Of a stretch of DNA of 64,000 nucleotides, positions 1-9,081 are shown in pieces (positions within the stretch are counted from its first letter, which is position 1; each line of letters starts with the position of its first letter). The notes beneath the pieces were generated by a model that did no database searches, had not been told where the DNA came from, and saw nothing but the letters and a program-made list of their open reading frames with translations. The position numbers and the translations under genes were made by a program. The stretch lies in assembly GCF_000801955.1 (NCBI RefSeq), contig NZ_JSZO01000006.1, positions 62,001 through 126,000 on the forward strand, in the 5' to 3' direction. The DNA is from Ralstonia sp. A12. GTDB taxonomy: Bacteria; Pseudomonadota; Gammaproteobacteria; Burkholderiales; Burkholderiaceae.

Positions 1-48
1 CAAGCCCGCCCGCTGCGAGCTTTTCAGCGCTGGGCGATAGGAGAGTCG

Positions 49-567
49 ATGGAATTCCTGCAGACGATTAAGGGGCGTATCCCCGACTACGCCAAAGACA
101 TCCGCCTGAACATGGACGGCACGATCGCGCGGTCTTCGCTTGAAGTCACCGATGCGGTGGGCGTGGCGCTGGCGGCAGCCTTTGCTGCCAAGAGCAAGGT
201 ACTGGTCGAGATCATCCGCGGTGCCGGCGTGCTGTCGCCCGAAGAGACCGCCGGCGTGCTCACGGCCGCAGCGCTGATGGGCATGAACAACACGTGGTAT
301 CCGTTTGTTGAGATGGCCGACGATGATGACCTGAAAACGCAACGCGCCGAATTGCGCATGAACGCCTATGCCGGCCATGGCGGCATCGACAAGCGCCGCT
401 TCGAGATGTATGCACTGGCCGCATCCATTGTCGGCAAATGCCACTTTTGCGTCAGCTCGCACTACAAGCTGCTCAGGGAGTTCGGCATGACCACGCAGCA
501 GTTGCGTGACGTGGGGCGCATCGCAGCGGTCATCAACGCAGCGGCCATCGTGATTGCCGTCGAATAG
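49..567 (+). CDS. ahpD: AhpD-family alkylhydroperoxidase
   Basis: Carboxymuconolactone-decarboxylase/AhpD fold protein of 172 residues, close to the usual 175. In the characterised family AhpD is a thiol peroxidase or reductant partner of the peroxiredoxin AhpC in the cytoplasm. The CxxC pair is visible as CHFC (C131, C134), followed by H138, with a conserved Glu at 119 on the preceding helix. In the mycobacterial enzyme the residue just before the second Cys is His; here that position is Phe and the His is one residue earlier, so proton relay may differ. The ATG at 49 has a good ribosome site (GGAGAG, 3 nt spacing). ahpC would be expected just upstream, but only 48 bases are visible and I could not recognise it there. 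Confidence 0.93.
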   Translation: MEFLQTIKGRIPDYAKDIRLNMDGTIARSSLEVTDAVGVALAAAFAAKSKVLVEIIRGAGVLSPEETAGVLTAAALMGMNNTWYPFVEMADDDDLKTQRAELRMNAYAGHGGIDKRRFEMYALAASIVGKCHFCVSSHYKLLREFGMTTQQLRDVGRIAAVINAAAIVIAVE

Positions 568-587
568 GTGATCACGCGCCGCCAACG

Positions 588-627
588 AAAACGGCAGCGC
601 GGAACCATCCGGGCTGCCGTTGCTTTC
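588..627. terminator. Hairpin between convergent ahpD and ispF
   Basis: The arms AACGGCAGC (590-598) and GCTGCCGTT (613-621) form a 9-bp perfect stem between two converging genes. The T-run is weak (TTGCTTTCT), so termination is plausible but not certain. Confidence 0.45.
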
Positions 628-641
628 TGTGGGGCCGTGCT

Positions 642-1148
642 TCAGTCTTGATCAGCGGCTTCCGCGCGATAGATCAGCACCACAGCCTGCGCGACGATAC
701 CCTCTTCCTTGCCTTCGAAGCCGAGCTTCTCATTTGTCTTGGCCTTGACGTTGCAGCGCTCCGGCGCGATGCCAAGGTCTTCTGCCAGGTTGGCGACCAT
801 GCCCGGCACATGAGGGGCAAGCTTTGGCTTTTGCGCGATGACCGTGGCATCAACGTTGCCCACTGCATAGCCCGCCTTGCGCACACGTTGCACCGCTTCG
901 CGCAGCAGCACGCGGCTGTCGGCACCGGCAAAGGCCGGATCGGTATCGGGAAAATGCCGGCCGATGTCGCCCAGGCCCGCGGCGCCGAACAGCGCGTCGG
1001 TAATCGCATGCAGCAGCGCATCGGCGTCGGAATGGCCGAGCAGCCCACGCGTGTGCGGAATGTCCACGCCGCCGAGGATCAGCTTGCGGCCCTCCACCAG
1101 CGCGTGTACGTCGTAGCCCTGGCCGATGCGAATGTCCATCCAGTTCAT
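642..1148 (-). CDS. ispF: 2-C-methyl-D-erythritol 2,4-cyclodiphosphate synthase
   Basis: Enzyme of the non-mevalonate (MEP) isoprenoid pathway that cyclises CDP-ME 2-phosphate to MEcPP and releases CMP. The 168-residue protein has the zinc-binding D-x-H near the N-terminus (GYDVHAL) and the family signature [19 protein letters not shown] followed by [11 protein letters not shown]. The C-terminal half has the expected KTNEKLGF loop. Its ATG overlaps the ispD stop in an ATGA at 1145-1148, so the two MEP genes are translationally coupled. An in-frame ATG at 1139 (MDIRIGQ) is an alternative start and gives a length nearer the family average. Confidence 0.97.
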   Translation of the reverse strand: MNWMDIRIGQGYDVHALVEGRKLILGGVDIPHTRGLLGHSDADALLHAITDALFGAAGLGDIGRHFPDTDPAFAGADSRVLLREAVQRVRKAGYAVGNVDATVIAQKPKLAPHVPGMVANLAEDLGIAPERCNVKAKTNEKLGFEGKEEGIVAQAVVLIYRAEAADQD

Positions 1149-1912
1149 GCTTGCGATGCCTCGTGAGGTTGGTCTTGTCCGCCCTGCGCGAGGATGGCCT
1201 CGGCGAGTGCGAAATCGTCGGGATACGTCACCTTGAAGTTGCGCAGCGCACCGGGCACCAGCAACGGTTTGTGGCCGGTGGCCTCGATAGCGCTGGCCTC
1301 GTCGGTGACGATGCGATGCCGCGCCAGCGCGTCACGCAACGCACGTTCCAGAAGCCCTAGCGGGAACATCTGCGGCGTTTGCGCTTGCCATAGGCCATCA
1401 CGCTGGACGGTGGCGTCAATGTGCTGCGCGGCGTTTGCGCGCTTGAGGGTATCGGCTACCGGCAACGCAAGAATGCCGCCGACCGCTTGCGAACCCTCGG
1501 CTTCCACGGCAGCAACCAGACGAGCGATCAGCGCAGGCGTCAGGCCCGGACGCGCGGCGTCGTGCACAAGCACCCAGTCGTCATCGTGCGCACCCAGCCC
1601 GCGCAACGCAGCCAGCCCATGCGTGACCGACGCGTGCCGCGAATCACCACCGCAATCGACCTCCACCAGCCTGGGGGCTTCGAAACCGCCATCGGGAAAG
1701 CGCTGCACGAGCGGCTGCGCGCCCGGCGTCGTCACGATCAAGACGGAATCGATCTCGGGGCTGGCCAGAAAGGCTTGGGCCGTATGCCACAGCATCGGCC
1801 GTCCGGCGATCGCCTGATATTGCTTGGGCAAATCGCCGCCGGCGCGCGAGCCGGTGCCGGCTGAGGGAATCAGCGCAAAACGGCGTCGGCCTGGGCGGGA
1901 GTTTGCGGACAT
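1145..1912 (-). CDS. ispD: 2-C-methyl-D-erythritol 4-phosphate cytidylyltransferase
   Basis: Third MEP-pathway enzyme: transfers CMP from CTP to MEP to give CDP-ME. The N-terminus has the nucleotidyltransferase motif [20 protein letters not shown], and further on come [10 protein letters not shown] and [16 protein letters not shown], all typical of IspD. The open frame extends upstream to 2026, but that part is unlike the family. The ATG at 1912 (MSANSRPG) gives 255 residues, near the normal length. It is followed by and coupled to ispF, and diverges from mfd. Confidence 0.96.
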   Translation of the reverse strand: MSANSRPGRRRFALIPSAGTGSRAGGDLPKQYQAIAGRPMLWHTAQAFLASPEIDSVLIVTTPGAQPLVQRFPDGGFEAPRLVEVDCGGDSRHASVTHGLAALRGLGAHDDDWVLVHDAARPGLTPALIARLVAAVEAEGSQAVGGILALPVADTLKRANAAQHIDATVQRDGLWQAQTPQMFPLGLLERALRDALARHRIVTDEASAIEATGHKPLLVPGALRNFKVTYPDDFALAEAILAQGGQDQPHEASQA

Positions 1913-1989
1913 GGAATGCGGAAGATGGGCTTTGGTTCGGCGTTTGCTCACGTTTTGAGCCGTCACCAACACGTAATTCGCGCGGATTT

Positions 1990-1995
1990 TATAAT
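1990..1995 (+). promoter_or_regulatory. Candidate -10 element for mfd
   Basis: A perfect TATAAT lies 76 nt before the mfd ATG in the ispD/mfd divergent gap. No convincing -35 sits at 16-18 nt. The AT-rich core could also serve ispD on the other strand. Confidence 0.4.
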
Positions 1996-2007
1996 AGCGG
2001 CCAGTGT

Positions 2008-2045
2008 CACGACACCCCGCCTGCAAATGCCGGCGGGGTGTCGTG
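2008..2045 (+). other. Perfect 14-bp hairpin in the mfd leader
   Basis: The arms CACGACACCCCGCC (2008-2021) and GGCGGGGTGTCGTG (2032-2045) are perfectly complementary, with a 10-nt loop. The hairpin lies between the TATAAT and the mfd start and has no following T-run, so it would form at the 5' end of the mfd mRNA and is not an obvious terminator. Confidence 0.6.
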
Positions 2046-2070
2046 CTTTGTCTACGGATCCTGACACCCC

Positions 2071-5000
2071 ATGTCTGACTTCTCGCTCTCTGCCCTGCCC
2101 GCTGTCAAACCGGGCGCGCGCTTTGTTTTCAGCGGCCTGCAAGGCGCGGCGGATGCCCTGCTGCTCGCGCGCTACCTGGAGCAACATCGCGCCGCCGTGC
2201 CGATGCTGGCGGTCGTCTGCGCCAACGCCGTCGATGCCCAGCGCCTGGCCGAAGAACTGCGCTGGTTTGCCCCGCAGGCGCACGTAAAGCTGCTGCCGGA
2301 CTGGGAAACGCTGCCGTACGACAACTTCTCGCCGCACCAGGATTTGATTTCCGAGCGGCTGGCAACGCTGCACGACCTGCAGAACGGCGCGTGCGACATC
2401 CTGCTCGTGCCTGCTTCCACCGCCTTGCAGCGCGTGGCACCGCCATCATTCCTGGCGGCCTACACTTTCTTCTTCAAGAAGGGCGAAAAGCTGGATGAGG
2501 CGGCGCTCAAGGCGCAATTCACGCTGGCCGGCTACGAGCACGTCAGCGCCGTCATGCGCCCGGGCGAGTACTCCGTACGCGGCGGCCTGATCGATCTGTT
2601 CCCGATGGGCTCGCCACTGCCGTACCGGCTCGACCTGTTCGGCGACGAAATCGAAACCATCCGCTCATTCGACCCCGACACGCAGCGCAGCCTCTACCCC
2701 GTGAACGAAGTGCGCCTGCTGCCGGGCCGTGAATTCCCGATGGACGAGGCCTCGCGCACCGCCTTCCGCGGCCGCTGGCGCGAAGTGTTTGAAGGCGACC
2801 CGACGCGCTCGCCCATCTACAAGGACATCGGCAACGGCGTGCCGAGCGCCGGTATCGAGTACTACCTGCCGCTGTTCTTTGAAGACACCGCTACGCTGTT
2901 CGACTACCTGCCGAGCGCTACGCATCTGGCCTTCGTTGGCGACATTGAAGGCGCGGTGCGCCGCTTCTGGGCCGACACCACGCAGCGCTACAACTTCATG
3001 CGCCACGACCGCGAGCGGCCACTGCTCGAACCAGCTGCGTTGTACCTGGATGAAGAGGCGTTCTTCGTGGCCGCCAAGCCGCATGCGCGCCTCGTGCTGC
3101 GCGCCGAGCCTGGTGACGCCCCGCTCTCGCTGCCGCTGCCCAACGTGGCGGTCAACCGGCGTGCAGAAGACCCGCTGGTCAATCTCGAATCGTTCCTGAT
3201 GCGCGGCAACTGCCGCGTGATGATCTGCGCCGAATCCGCCGGCCGCCGCGAAACACTCGCGCAGATGCTCGCCGCCAGCGGTCTGCATCCCGAAGGCGTA
3301 GCCGACTATGCCGATCTGCTGAGCGGCGACGCCAAATTCGTGCTGGGCGTCGCACCGCTGTACCAGGGCTTCATCCTCGGCGACGAACGCATCGCCATCA
3401 TCACCGAGGCGGAGCTGTATGCGCAGACCACGCGCCGTGCCGGCCGCCGCAAGCAGGAACAGGCCACCGCCGTCGACGCCATGGTGCGTGACCTGGCCGA
3501 ACTGAAGATCGGTGACCCGGTAGTCCACAGCGAGCATGGCATCGGCCGCTATCAGGGGCTCATCTCCATCGACATGGGCAACGGCGAGGAAGAATTCCTC
3601 CACCTCGACTATGACAAGGGCAACAAGCTGTACGTGCCGGTGCACCAGCTGCACGTGATCTCGCGCTACTCGGGCGCCGATCCGGAAACCGCGCCACTGC
3701 ATTCGCTGGGTTCCGGCCAATGGGAAAAGGCCAAGCGCAAGGCCGCGCAGCAGATTCGCGATACGGCGGCCGAGTTGCTGAACCTGTACGCACGCCGCGC
3801 GCTGCGCCAGGGCTTCGCCTTCCCGCTCACGCCGGAGGACTACGTCAAGTTTGCCGAGAGCTTCGGCTTTGAAGAAACGCCCGACCAGGCCGCCGCCATC
3901 GCTGCCGTCATCGCCGACATGACATCCGGCAAGCCGATGGACCGCCTCGTCTGCGGCGACGTCGGCTTCGGCAAGACGGAAGTTGCCCTGCGCGCCGCCT
4001 TCGTGGCGGTGATGGGCGGCAAGCAGGTCGCCATCCTCGCGCCGACGACGCTCTTGGCGGAACAGCACTACCAGACACTGGTCGACCGTTTTGCCGACTG
4101 GCCGGTGCGCATTGCCGAAATTTCTCGCTTCAAGAACAAGAAGGAAATCGACGGTGCCATCGAGGCCATCAATGCCGGCACCATCGACATCGTGATCGGC
4201 ACGCACAAGCTGCTCTCGCCGGATGTGAAATTCGACCGGCTGGGGCTCGTCATCATCGACGAAGAACACCGCTTTGGCGTGCGCCAGAAGGAAGCGCTCA
4301 AGACGCTGCGCGCCGAGGTCGATGTGCTTACGCTGACGGCCACGCCGATCCCACGTACGCTGGGCATGGCGCTGGAAGGCCTACGCGATTTCTCCGTGAT
4401 TGCCACCGCGCCGCAGAAGCGGCTGGCCATCAAGACCTTCCTGCGCCGCGAAGAAGATGGCGTGCTGCGCGAAGCCATCTTGCGTGAGCTCAAGCGCGGT
4501 GGCCAGGTCTACTTCCTGCACAACGAAGTCGAGACCATCGAGAACAAGCGCGCCAAGCTGGAAGAGCTGATTCCAGAAGCACGCGTGGTGGTCGCCCACG
4601 GCCAGATGCACGAGCGCGAACTGGAACGCGTGATGCGCGATTTCGTGGCCCAGCGCGCCAACATCCTGCTGTGCACGACCATCATCGAAACCGGCATCGA
4701 CGTGCCGACCGCCAACACGATCCTGATTCACCGCGCCGACAAGTTCGGCCTGGCGCAGCTGCACCAGTTGCGCGGCCGCGTTGGGCGCTCGCACCACCAG
4801 GCGTATGCCTATCTGCTGGCGCACGATCTGGACGGTCTGACCAAGCAGGCGCAACGCCGGCTGGAAGCCATCCAGCAGATGGAAGAACTGGGTTCGGGCT
4901 TCTATCTGGCGATGCATGATCTAGAAATCCGCGGCGCCGGCGAGGTGCTGGGCGACAAGCAGTCGGGCGAGATCTCCGAGATCGGCTTCCAGCTCTATAC

Positions 5001-5502
5001 GGACATGCTCAACCAGGCGGTGAAGTCGCTCAAGGCCGGCAAGGAGCCCGATCTGATGGCGCCGCTGCATGCCACCACCGAGATCAACCTCGGCACGCCG
5101 GCCCTGCTGCCGCAGGACTATTGCGGTGACGTGCAGGAACGCCTGTCGCTCTACAAGCGCCTGGCCAACTGCGAAAGCGGCGAGACCATCGACAACATCC
5201 AGGAAGAGCTGATCGACCGCTTCGGCAAGCTGCCGCCGCAGGCGCAGTCGCTCATCGAGACGCACCGCCTGCGCATCGCAGCAGTGCCGCTTGGCATCCG
5301 CAAGATCGACACCGGGACGGAGGCCGTCACGCTGCACTTTGTGCCGAACCCGCCTGTGGATGCCATCAAGATCATCGACCTCGTGCAGAAGAACCGGCAG
5401 ATCAAGCTGGCCGGGCAAGACCGCCTGCGTATCGAGAACATCCCCGCCGAATTCGCCGCGCTGACGCAAACGATCCGCCACACCATGCGGCAATTGAGCT
5501 GA
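2071..5502 (+). CDS. mfd: Transcription-repair coupling factor Mfd
   Basis: DNA translocase that removes RNA polymerase stalled at lesions and recruits UvrA for repair. At 1143 residues it is full length (E. coli 1148). Order seen: UvrB-like N-terminal module; RNA-polymerase-interacting CarD-like domain near residue 480 (GDPVVHSEHGIGRYQG); SF2 helicase core with Walker A GDVGFGKTE near 628 and DEEH box near 729 (DEEHRFGV); second RecA lobe with HQLRGRVGRS; TRG region and C-terminal autoinhibitory domain. It diverges from ispDF and is followed 37 nt later by argE on the same strand. Confidence 0.98.
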   Translation: MSDFSLSALPAVKPGARFVFSGLQGAADALLLARYLEQHRAAVPMLAVVCANAVDAQRLAEELRWFAPQAHVKLLPDWETLPYDNFSPHQDLISERLATLHDLQNGACDILLVPASTALQRVAPPSFLAAYTFFFKKGEKLDEAALKAQFTLAGYEHVSAVMRPGEYSVRGGLIDLFPMGSPLPYRLDLFGDEIETIRSFDPDTQRSLYPVNEVRLLPGREFPMDEASRTAFRGRWREVFEGDPTRSPIYKDIGNGVPSAGIEYYLPLFFEDTATLFDYLPSATHLAFVGDIEGAVRRFWADTTQRYNFMRHDRERPLLEPAALYLDEEAFFVAAKPHARLVLRAEPGDAPLSLPLPNVAVNRRAEDPLVNLESFLMRGNCRVMICAESAGRRETLAQMLAASGLHPEGVADYADLLSGDAKFVLGVAPLYQGFILGDERIAIITEAELYAQTTRRAGRRKQEQATAVDAMVRDLAELKIGDPVVHSEHGIGRYQGLISIDMGNGEEEFLHLDYDKGNKLYVPVHQLHVISRYSGADPETAPLHSLGSGQWEKAKRKAAQQIRDTAAELLNLYARRALRQGFAFPLTPEDYVKFAESFGFEETPDQAAAIAAVIADMTSGKPMDRLVCGDVGFGKTEVALRAAFVAVMGGKQVAILAPTTLLAEQHYQTLVDRFADWPVRIAEISRFKNKKEIDGAIEAINAGTIDIVIGTHKLLSPDVKFDRLGLVIIDEEHRFGVRQKEALKTLRAEVDVLTLTATPIPRTLGMALEGLRDFSVIATAPQKRLAIKTFLRREEDGVLREAILRELKRGGQVYFLHNEVETIENKRAKLEELIPEARVVVAHGQMHERELERVMRDFVAQRANILLCTTIIETGIDVPTANTILIHRADKFGLAQLHQLRGRVGRSHHQAYAYLLAHDLDGLTKQAQRRLEAIQQMEELGSGFYLAMHDLEIRGAGEVLGDKQSGEISEIGFQLYTDMLNQAVKSLKAGKEPDLMAPLHATTEINLGTPALLPQDYCGDVQERLSLYKRLANCESGETIDNIQEELIDRFGKLPPQAQSLIETHRLRIAAVPLGIRKIDTGTEAVTLHFVPNPPVDAIKIIDLVQKNRQIKLAGQDRLRIENIPAEFAALTQTIRHTMRQLS

Positions 5503-5539
5503 TCGGATAGCATCAGTCGCTTATAAGAAGGAATTCATC

Positions 5540-6742
5540 ATGCACACCCCCTCTGCCAACTCCGGCCACCTCAGCACCTTCGACTGGACCCGCAAGCTCG
5601 TCAGCTTCGACACCACCAGCCGCGGCTCCAACCTGGCCCTGATCGAAACCGTGCGCGACTACCTGCGCGGCGTCGGCCTCGAATCGCATCTCTCGCACAA
5701 TGACGAGCGCAACAAGGCCAACCTGTTCGCCACCATTCCGGCAGCAAACGGCAGCGTGCAAGGCGGCATCGTCCTGTCGGGCCATACCGACGTGGTGCCG
5801 GTGGACGGCCAGAAGTGGGACAGCGATCCGTTCACGCCCGAGGTGCGCGACGGCAAGCTGTACGGGCGCGGCACGTGCGACATGAAGGGCTTCATCGCCT
5901 CGTCGCTGGCGCTGGTGCCGTCGCTGCTGCAGGCCAAACTGCGCGAGCCGGTACATCTGGCGCTGTCGTACGACGAGGAAGTCGGCTGCGTAGGCGCGCC
6001 GCGCATGATCGAAGACCTGATCGCACGCGGTATCAAGCCGGCCGGCTGCATCGTTGGCGAGCCCACTTCCATGCGCCCCATCGTCGCCCACAAGGGCATC
6101 AACGCTTACCGCTGCCGCGTGCATGGCCGCGCGGCGCATTCGTCGCTGACGCCGCAAGGTGTGAACGCCATCGAATACGCGGCACGCATCATCTGCTTCG
6201 TGCGCGATCTGGCCGATGAATTCCGCGCCCAGGGCCCGTTTGATGAGGCATTCGACGTGCCGTTCACGACGTCGTCCACGGGGCTGATCAACGGTGGGAT
6301 TGCGCTCAACACCATCCCGGCGCTATGCGAATTCGTATTTGAGTTCCGCAATCTGCCGGGCGTGGATGCCCCCGCCATCCGCACGCGTGTGGAGCGCTAT
6401 GTTCGCGAGACCATCGAGCCCGCCATGCAGCGCGAGCATCCGGACGCCCGCATCGAGTTGGCGGAGATTGCCGCCGCGCCGTCGCTCGATGCCTCCGAGC
6501 AAGCCGCCATCACGCAGCTCGTGCGCGTGCTGACCGAAGACAACGACAAGCGCAAGGTCGCCTACGGCACCGAAGCCGGCTTGTTCCAGCGCGCCGGCAT
6601 TCCGGCCGTGTTGTGCGGCCCGGGCAACATCGAGCAGGCGCACAAGGCCAACGAATACGTGGAACTGGCCCAGCTCGACGCCTGCGACCGCTTCCTTGCC
6701 AAGGTCGCCCGTAGCCTGATGGTGGAGACGGCATCCGCCTGA
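5540..6742 (+). CDS. argE: Acetylornithine deacetylase
   Basis: M20-family metallohydrolase, 400 residues, that removes the acetyl group from N-acetylornithine in arginine synthesis. The di-zinc ligands lie in GHTDVVPVDG (near residue 80), GRGTCDMKG (near 109) and the DEEVGCVGA stretch (near 144), whose Glu pair supplies the catalytic base. The C-terminal AGLFQRAGIPAVLCGPG carries the family's later ligand region. The start has a clean ribosome site (AAGGAATTC before the ATG). Some Burkholderiaceae use the ArgJ cycle, so the true substrate could be another N-acyl amino acid, but the sequence looks like ArgE. Confidence 0.93.
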   Translation: MHTPSANSGHLSTFDWTRKLVSFDTTSRGSNLALIETVRDYLRGVGLESHLSHNDERNKANLFATIPAANGSVQGGIVLSGHTDVVPVDGQKWDSDPFTPEVRDGKLYGRGTCDMKGFIASSLALVPSLLQAKLREPVHLALSYDEEVGCVGAPRMIEDLIARGIKPAGCIVGEPTSMRPIVAHKGINAYRCRVHGRAAHSSLTPQGVNAIEYAARIICFVRDLADEFRAQGPFDEAFDVPFTTSSTGLINGGIALNTIPALCEFVFEFRNLPGVDAPAIRTRVERYVRETIEPAMQREHPDARIELAEIAAAPSLDASEQAAITQLVRVLTEDNDKRKVAYGTEAGLFQRAGIPAVLCGPGNIEQAHKANEYVELAQLDACDRFLAKVARSLMVETASA

Positions 6743-6845
6743 GCTTTGTGCTGCACTCGCCTCACCTTTTGGTGGGGCGCATTCCTACCGGGGGCTTCGC
6801 TACAATAGCGCGCTTCCCCCGGCGCATCCTTCCCCCCGTCCTCCC

Positions 6846-7703
6846 ATGCCTGTCGTCCTGCAAAGCCTGTCGCCACTCTCCACTGGCGAGATCGAGTCCG
6901 TCCGCAGCCTGTTCGGCACGGCCGCGTTTGAAATGCGTGCGCCCAACGTCGCCGCCATCGAGTGGGTTCATGAACTGCCCAGCGAGCTGCGCGTGCAGCT
7001 CGACGCCATCTGCGCCAACCTGAAGCTGGACTACGCCTGGATTCCAGATGAATGGACCTTCGGTGACTTCCGCGTGCTGGCGATGGACATGGATTCCACG
7101 CTCATCACCATCGAGTGCATCGACGAGATTGCTGATTTCTGCGGGCTTAAGCCGCAGGTGGCCGCCATCACCGAAGCTTCGATGCGCGGCGAGATCAAGG
7201 ATTTCAACGAAAGCCTGACGCGTCGCGTCGAGCTGCTCAAGGGCCTGGATGCGAGCGTGCTGGAACGCGTCTACAACGAGCGCCTGCAGCTCTCGCTTGG
7301 CGCAGAAAAAATGCTTAAGGCCGTGCAGGCGATGGGCATCCGTACGCTGCTGGTATCGGGCGGCTTCGATTTCTTCACCTCGCGTCTGCAGGAGCGCCTG
7401 GGGCTCGACCGCACGCGCGCCAATACGCTGGAAGTCGTGGACGGCAAGCTGACCGGCCGCGTGCTCGGCGAGATCGTCAACGCCGACGTGAAGGCGCAAA
7501 CGCTCAAGGCGTTCTGCAAGGACATGGGCGTCACGCCGCACAACGCCATCGCCATGGGTGACGGCTCGAACGACTTGAAGATGATGGGCGTGGCGGGCCT
7601 GTCGGTGGCATTCCGCGCCAAGCCCATCGTGCAGGCACAGGCCGACGTGGCGTTCAACGTTGTCGGCCTGGACGGCTTGCTGAATCTGTTTCCGCAGCAG
7701 TAA
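6846..7703 (+). CDS. serB: Phosphoserine phosphatase
   Basis: HAD-superfamily phosphatase for the last step of serine synthesis. Motif I is LAMDMDSTLI, with nucleophile D81 and acid/base D83. Motif II is in LLVSGGFDFFT, and motif III/IV is the K of VKAQTLKAF plus AMGDGSNDLKMM. The first 75 residues form a short N-terminal domain in place of a full ACT domain, as in E. coli-type SerB. The protein is 285 residues. A run of nine C residues follows the stop at 7718-7726. Confidence 0.96.
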   Translation: MPVVLQSLSPLSTGEIESVRSLFGTAAFEMRAPNVAAIEWVHELPSELRVQLDAICANLKLDYAWIPDEWTFGDFRVLAMDMDSTLITIECIDEIADFCGLKPQVAAITEASMRGEIKDFNESLTRRVELLKGLDASVLERVYNERLQLSLGAEKMLKAVQAMGIRTLLVSGGFDFFTSRLQERLGLDRTRANTLEVVDGKLTGRVLGEIVNADVKAQTLKAFCKDMGVTPHNAIAMGDGSNDLKMMGVAGLSVAFRAKPIVQAQADVAFNVVGLDGLLNLFPQQ

Positions 7704-7814
7704 TCGACCTCAAGTCGCCCCCCCCCAGACCGGAATGGGGTGGCCTCCAAGCTAGCCATAGATTGCCTCGAGGGATGCCTTCCGCCGAGGCAGCGACACC
7801 GGCACAACGCGTCC

Positions 7815-8672
7815 ATGCTCCACGACAACGCCTTTGTCCATCCGTCCACCGGTCTGGCGGGACGACTCACCAACCGGATCGTCGCGAACCGCTCGCTACT
7901 GCGTGCGCGCCGCGCACTGATGTCGCGACTGCCCTTCCTCCAACTCGCCAGCGATGTCGAGAACGTCGTGTATTGCACGTGGGTGGTCGACGTCGCGGCC
8001 GTTGCGCCACTGGTGCCGCGAGGCGTCACGCTCGCAAGCCGCAACGGCCTTACGCTGTTTACGGCGCTCACCTATGCACACCGGCACTTCGGCCCGCGCA
8101 TCGCCGGTCCACTGCGACGCGTGTTCCCGTCACCGCTGCAAAGCAACTGGCGTCTCTATGTCGATGCACTGCCGGGCGGAACGCCGGTCGATGGGACGGT
8201 GCTGTTTGTGAAGAACGTGTTCAACCACCCACTCTATGCGCTCAGCACCCGGCTCTTCTCCGACGCGTTGCCGTCACACCTTGCGCAGCGCTTCACGCAT
8301 ACCGTGCAAGACGGCTGCTACCACACGTTGCTGTCGGGCGGCGCCGGCAGTGCGCCGGAACTGCGCTGCACGGCACAAGTGACCGACGATCGCACCCTGC
8401 CGGATGCATTCGCACCATTCTTCGACGGGTGGCGAGATGCCGTCGCGTCTTTGTCGCTGCAGCACGCAGCGATCGCGCAGGTCGAGGATTGCGGCCGTCT
8501 CGCACATGCGTCGATCGACCTGCCGATCGACGTCGATGCGGTGCGCCCACTGAAAGCAATCGGGCCAGTAGGCGGCGACGACTTTCTCGCCCGCATCGGT
8601 GCCACCGGCGAGCCGATGTGCTTCGTTGTGCCTGACGTCTCCTTCCGCGTGCTGTCCGAGCGGCTGCTATAG
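7815..8672 (+). CDS. DUF2071 (YqjF-like) protein of unknown function
   Basis: Conserved hypothetical protein resembling the DUF2071/YqjF family, which has an acetoacetate-decarboxylase-like fold. Recognisable stretches are VVYCTWVVDVAAVAPLVPRG near the N-terminus and FTALTYAHRHFGPRI, then LYVDALPGGTPVDGTVLFVKN. No enzymatic activity can be assigned. No signal peptide or membrane segment is evident. The start is uncertain: frames open at GTG 7740, ATG 7815 and ATG 7920, none with a good ribosome site. The ATG at 7815 gives 285 residues, and the ATG at 7920 begins just before the conserved domain. Confidence 0.75.
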   Translation: MLHDNAFVHPSTGLAGRLTNRIVANRSLLRARRALMSRLPFLQLASDVENVVYCTWVVDVAAVAPLVPRGVTLASRNGLTLFTALTYAHRHFGPRIAGPLRRVFPSPLQSNWRLYVDALPGGTPVDGTVLFVKNVFNHPLYALSTRLFSDALPSHLAQRFTHTVQDGCYHTLLSGGAGSAPELRCTAQVTDDRTLPDAFAPFFDGWRDAVASLSLQHAAIAQVEDCGRLAHASIDLPIDVDAVRPLKAIGPVGGDDFLARIGATGEPMCFVVPDVSFRVLSERLL

Positions 8673-9011
8673 CGTTTCTCGACAATTCAGTCAGGCGTTC
8701 GAGGCGCCATCAACGCAGCGCTAACCTGTGCATGCCCCGCACTTGCCGACCCCGGATCGATCCCATTAAGGGGAATGCCAATGCAATGGCGATGGCGACA
8801 ACGCAGCCCACCCGCCAGAAGCTCGCACCGGCGGCGCGGTGCTACCAGCAATCAACAAGGAACTGACGGGCCCGTACTGGGACATCCGCGTGATGCAGGA
8901 AAGCCAATTGGCGTAGCGACCTCCGCCATCACCAAGCGCTTGCCGAAGCAGCAGCAGGATCAGTTGCCGTCTCCCGAAGCCATCGCGCGCCCGCCGGAAA
9001 CGTTACTGCCC
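8673..9011. other. Gap with a possible 3' gene fragment
   Basis: No intact gene is visible. One plus-strand frame reading through about 8836-8916 ends PYWDIRVMQESQLA before a TAG, and looks like the C-terminal tail of a lost protein that I cannot name. It has no start or conserved upstream part. The rest is featureless GC-rich DNA. Confidence 0.3.
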
Positions 9012-9054
9012 CCAACAAAACGGGGCGCCGACGATCCAACGTCCATGCGCCCCG
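9012..9054 (-). terminator. Rho-independent terminator of metC
   Basis: On the minus strand CGGGGCGC (9054-9047) pairs with GCGCCCCG (9028-9021) and is followed by TTTTGTTGG. It lies 28 nt beyond the metC stop. Confidence 0.75.
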
Positions 9055-9081
9055 CCGCAACCGTCCTGAGAAGCCGGAAGA

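Noticed and set aside
1-48. Possible end of ahpC before ahpD
   Set aside because: A frame ending in TAG at 38-40 is present, but its 12 residues do not resemble the AhpC C-terminus.
2665-4269. A 534-codon minus-strand frame inside mfd
   Set aside because: Antisense to conserved Mfd domains; composition typical of a GC shadow.
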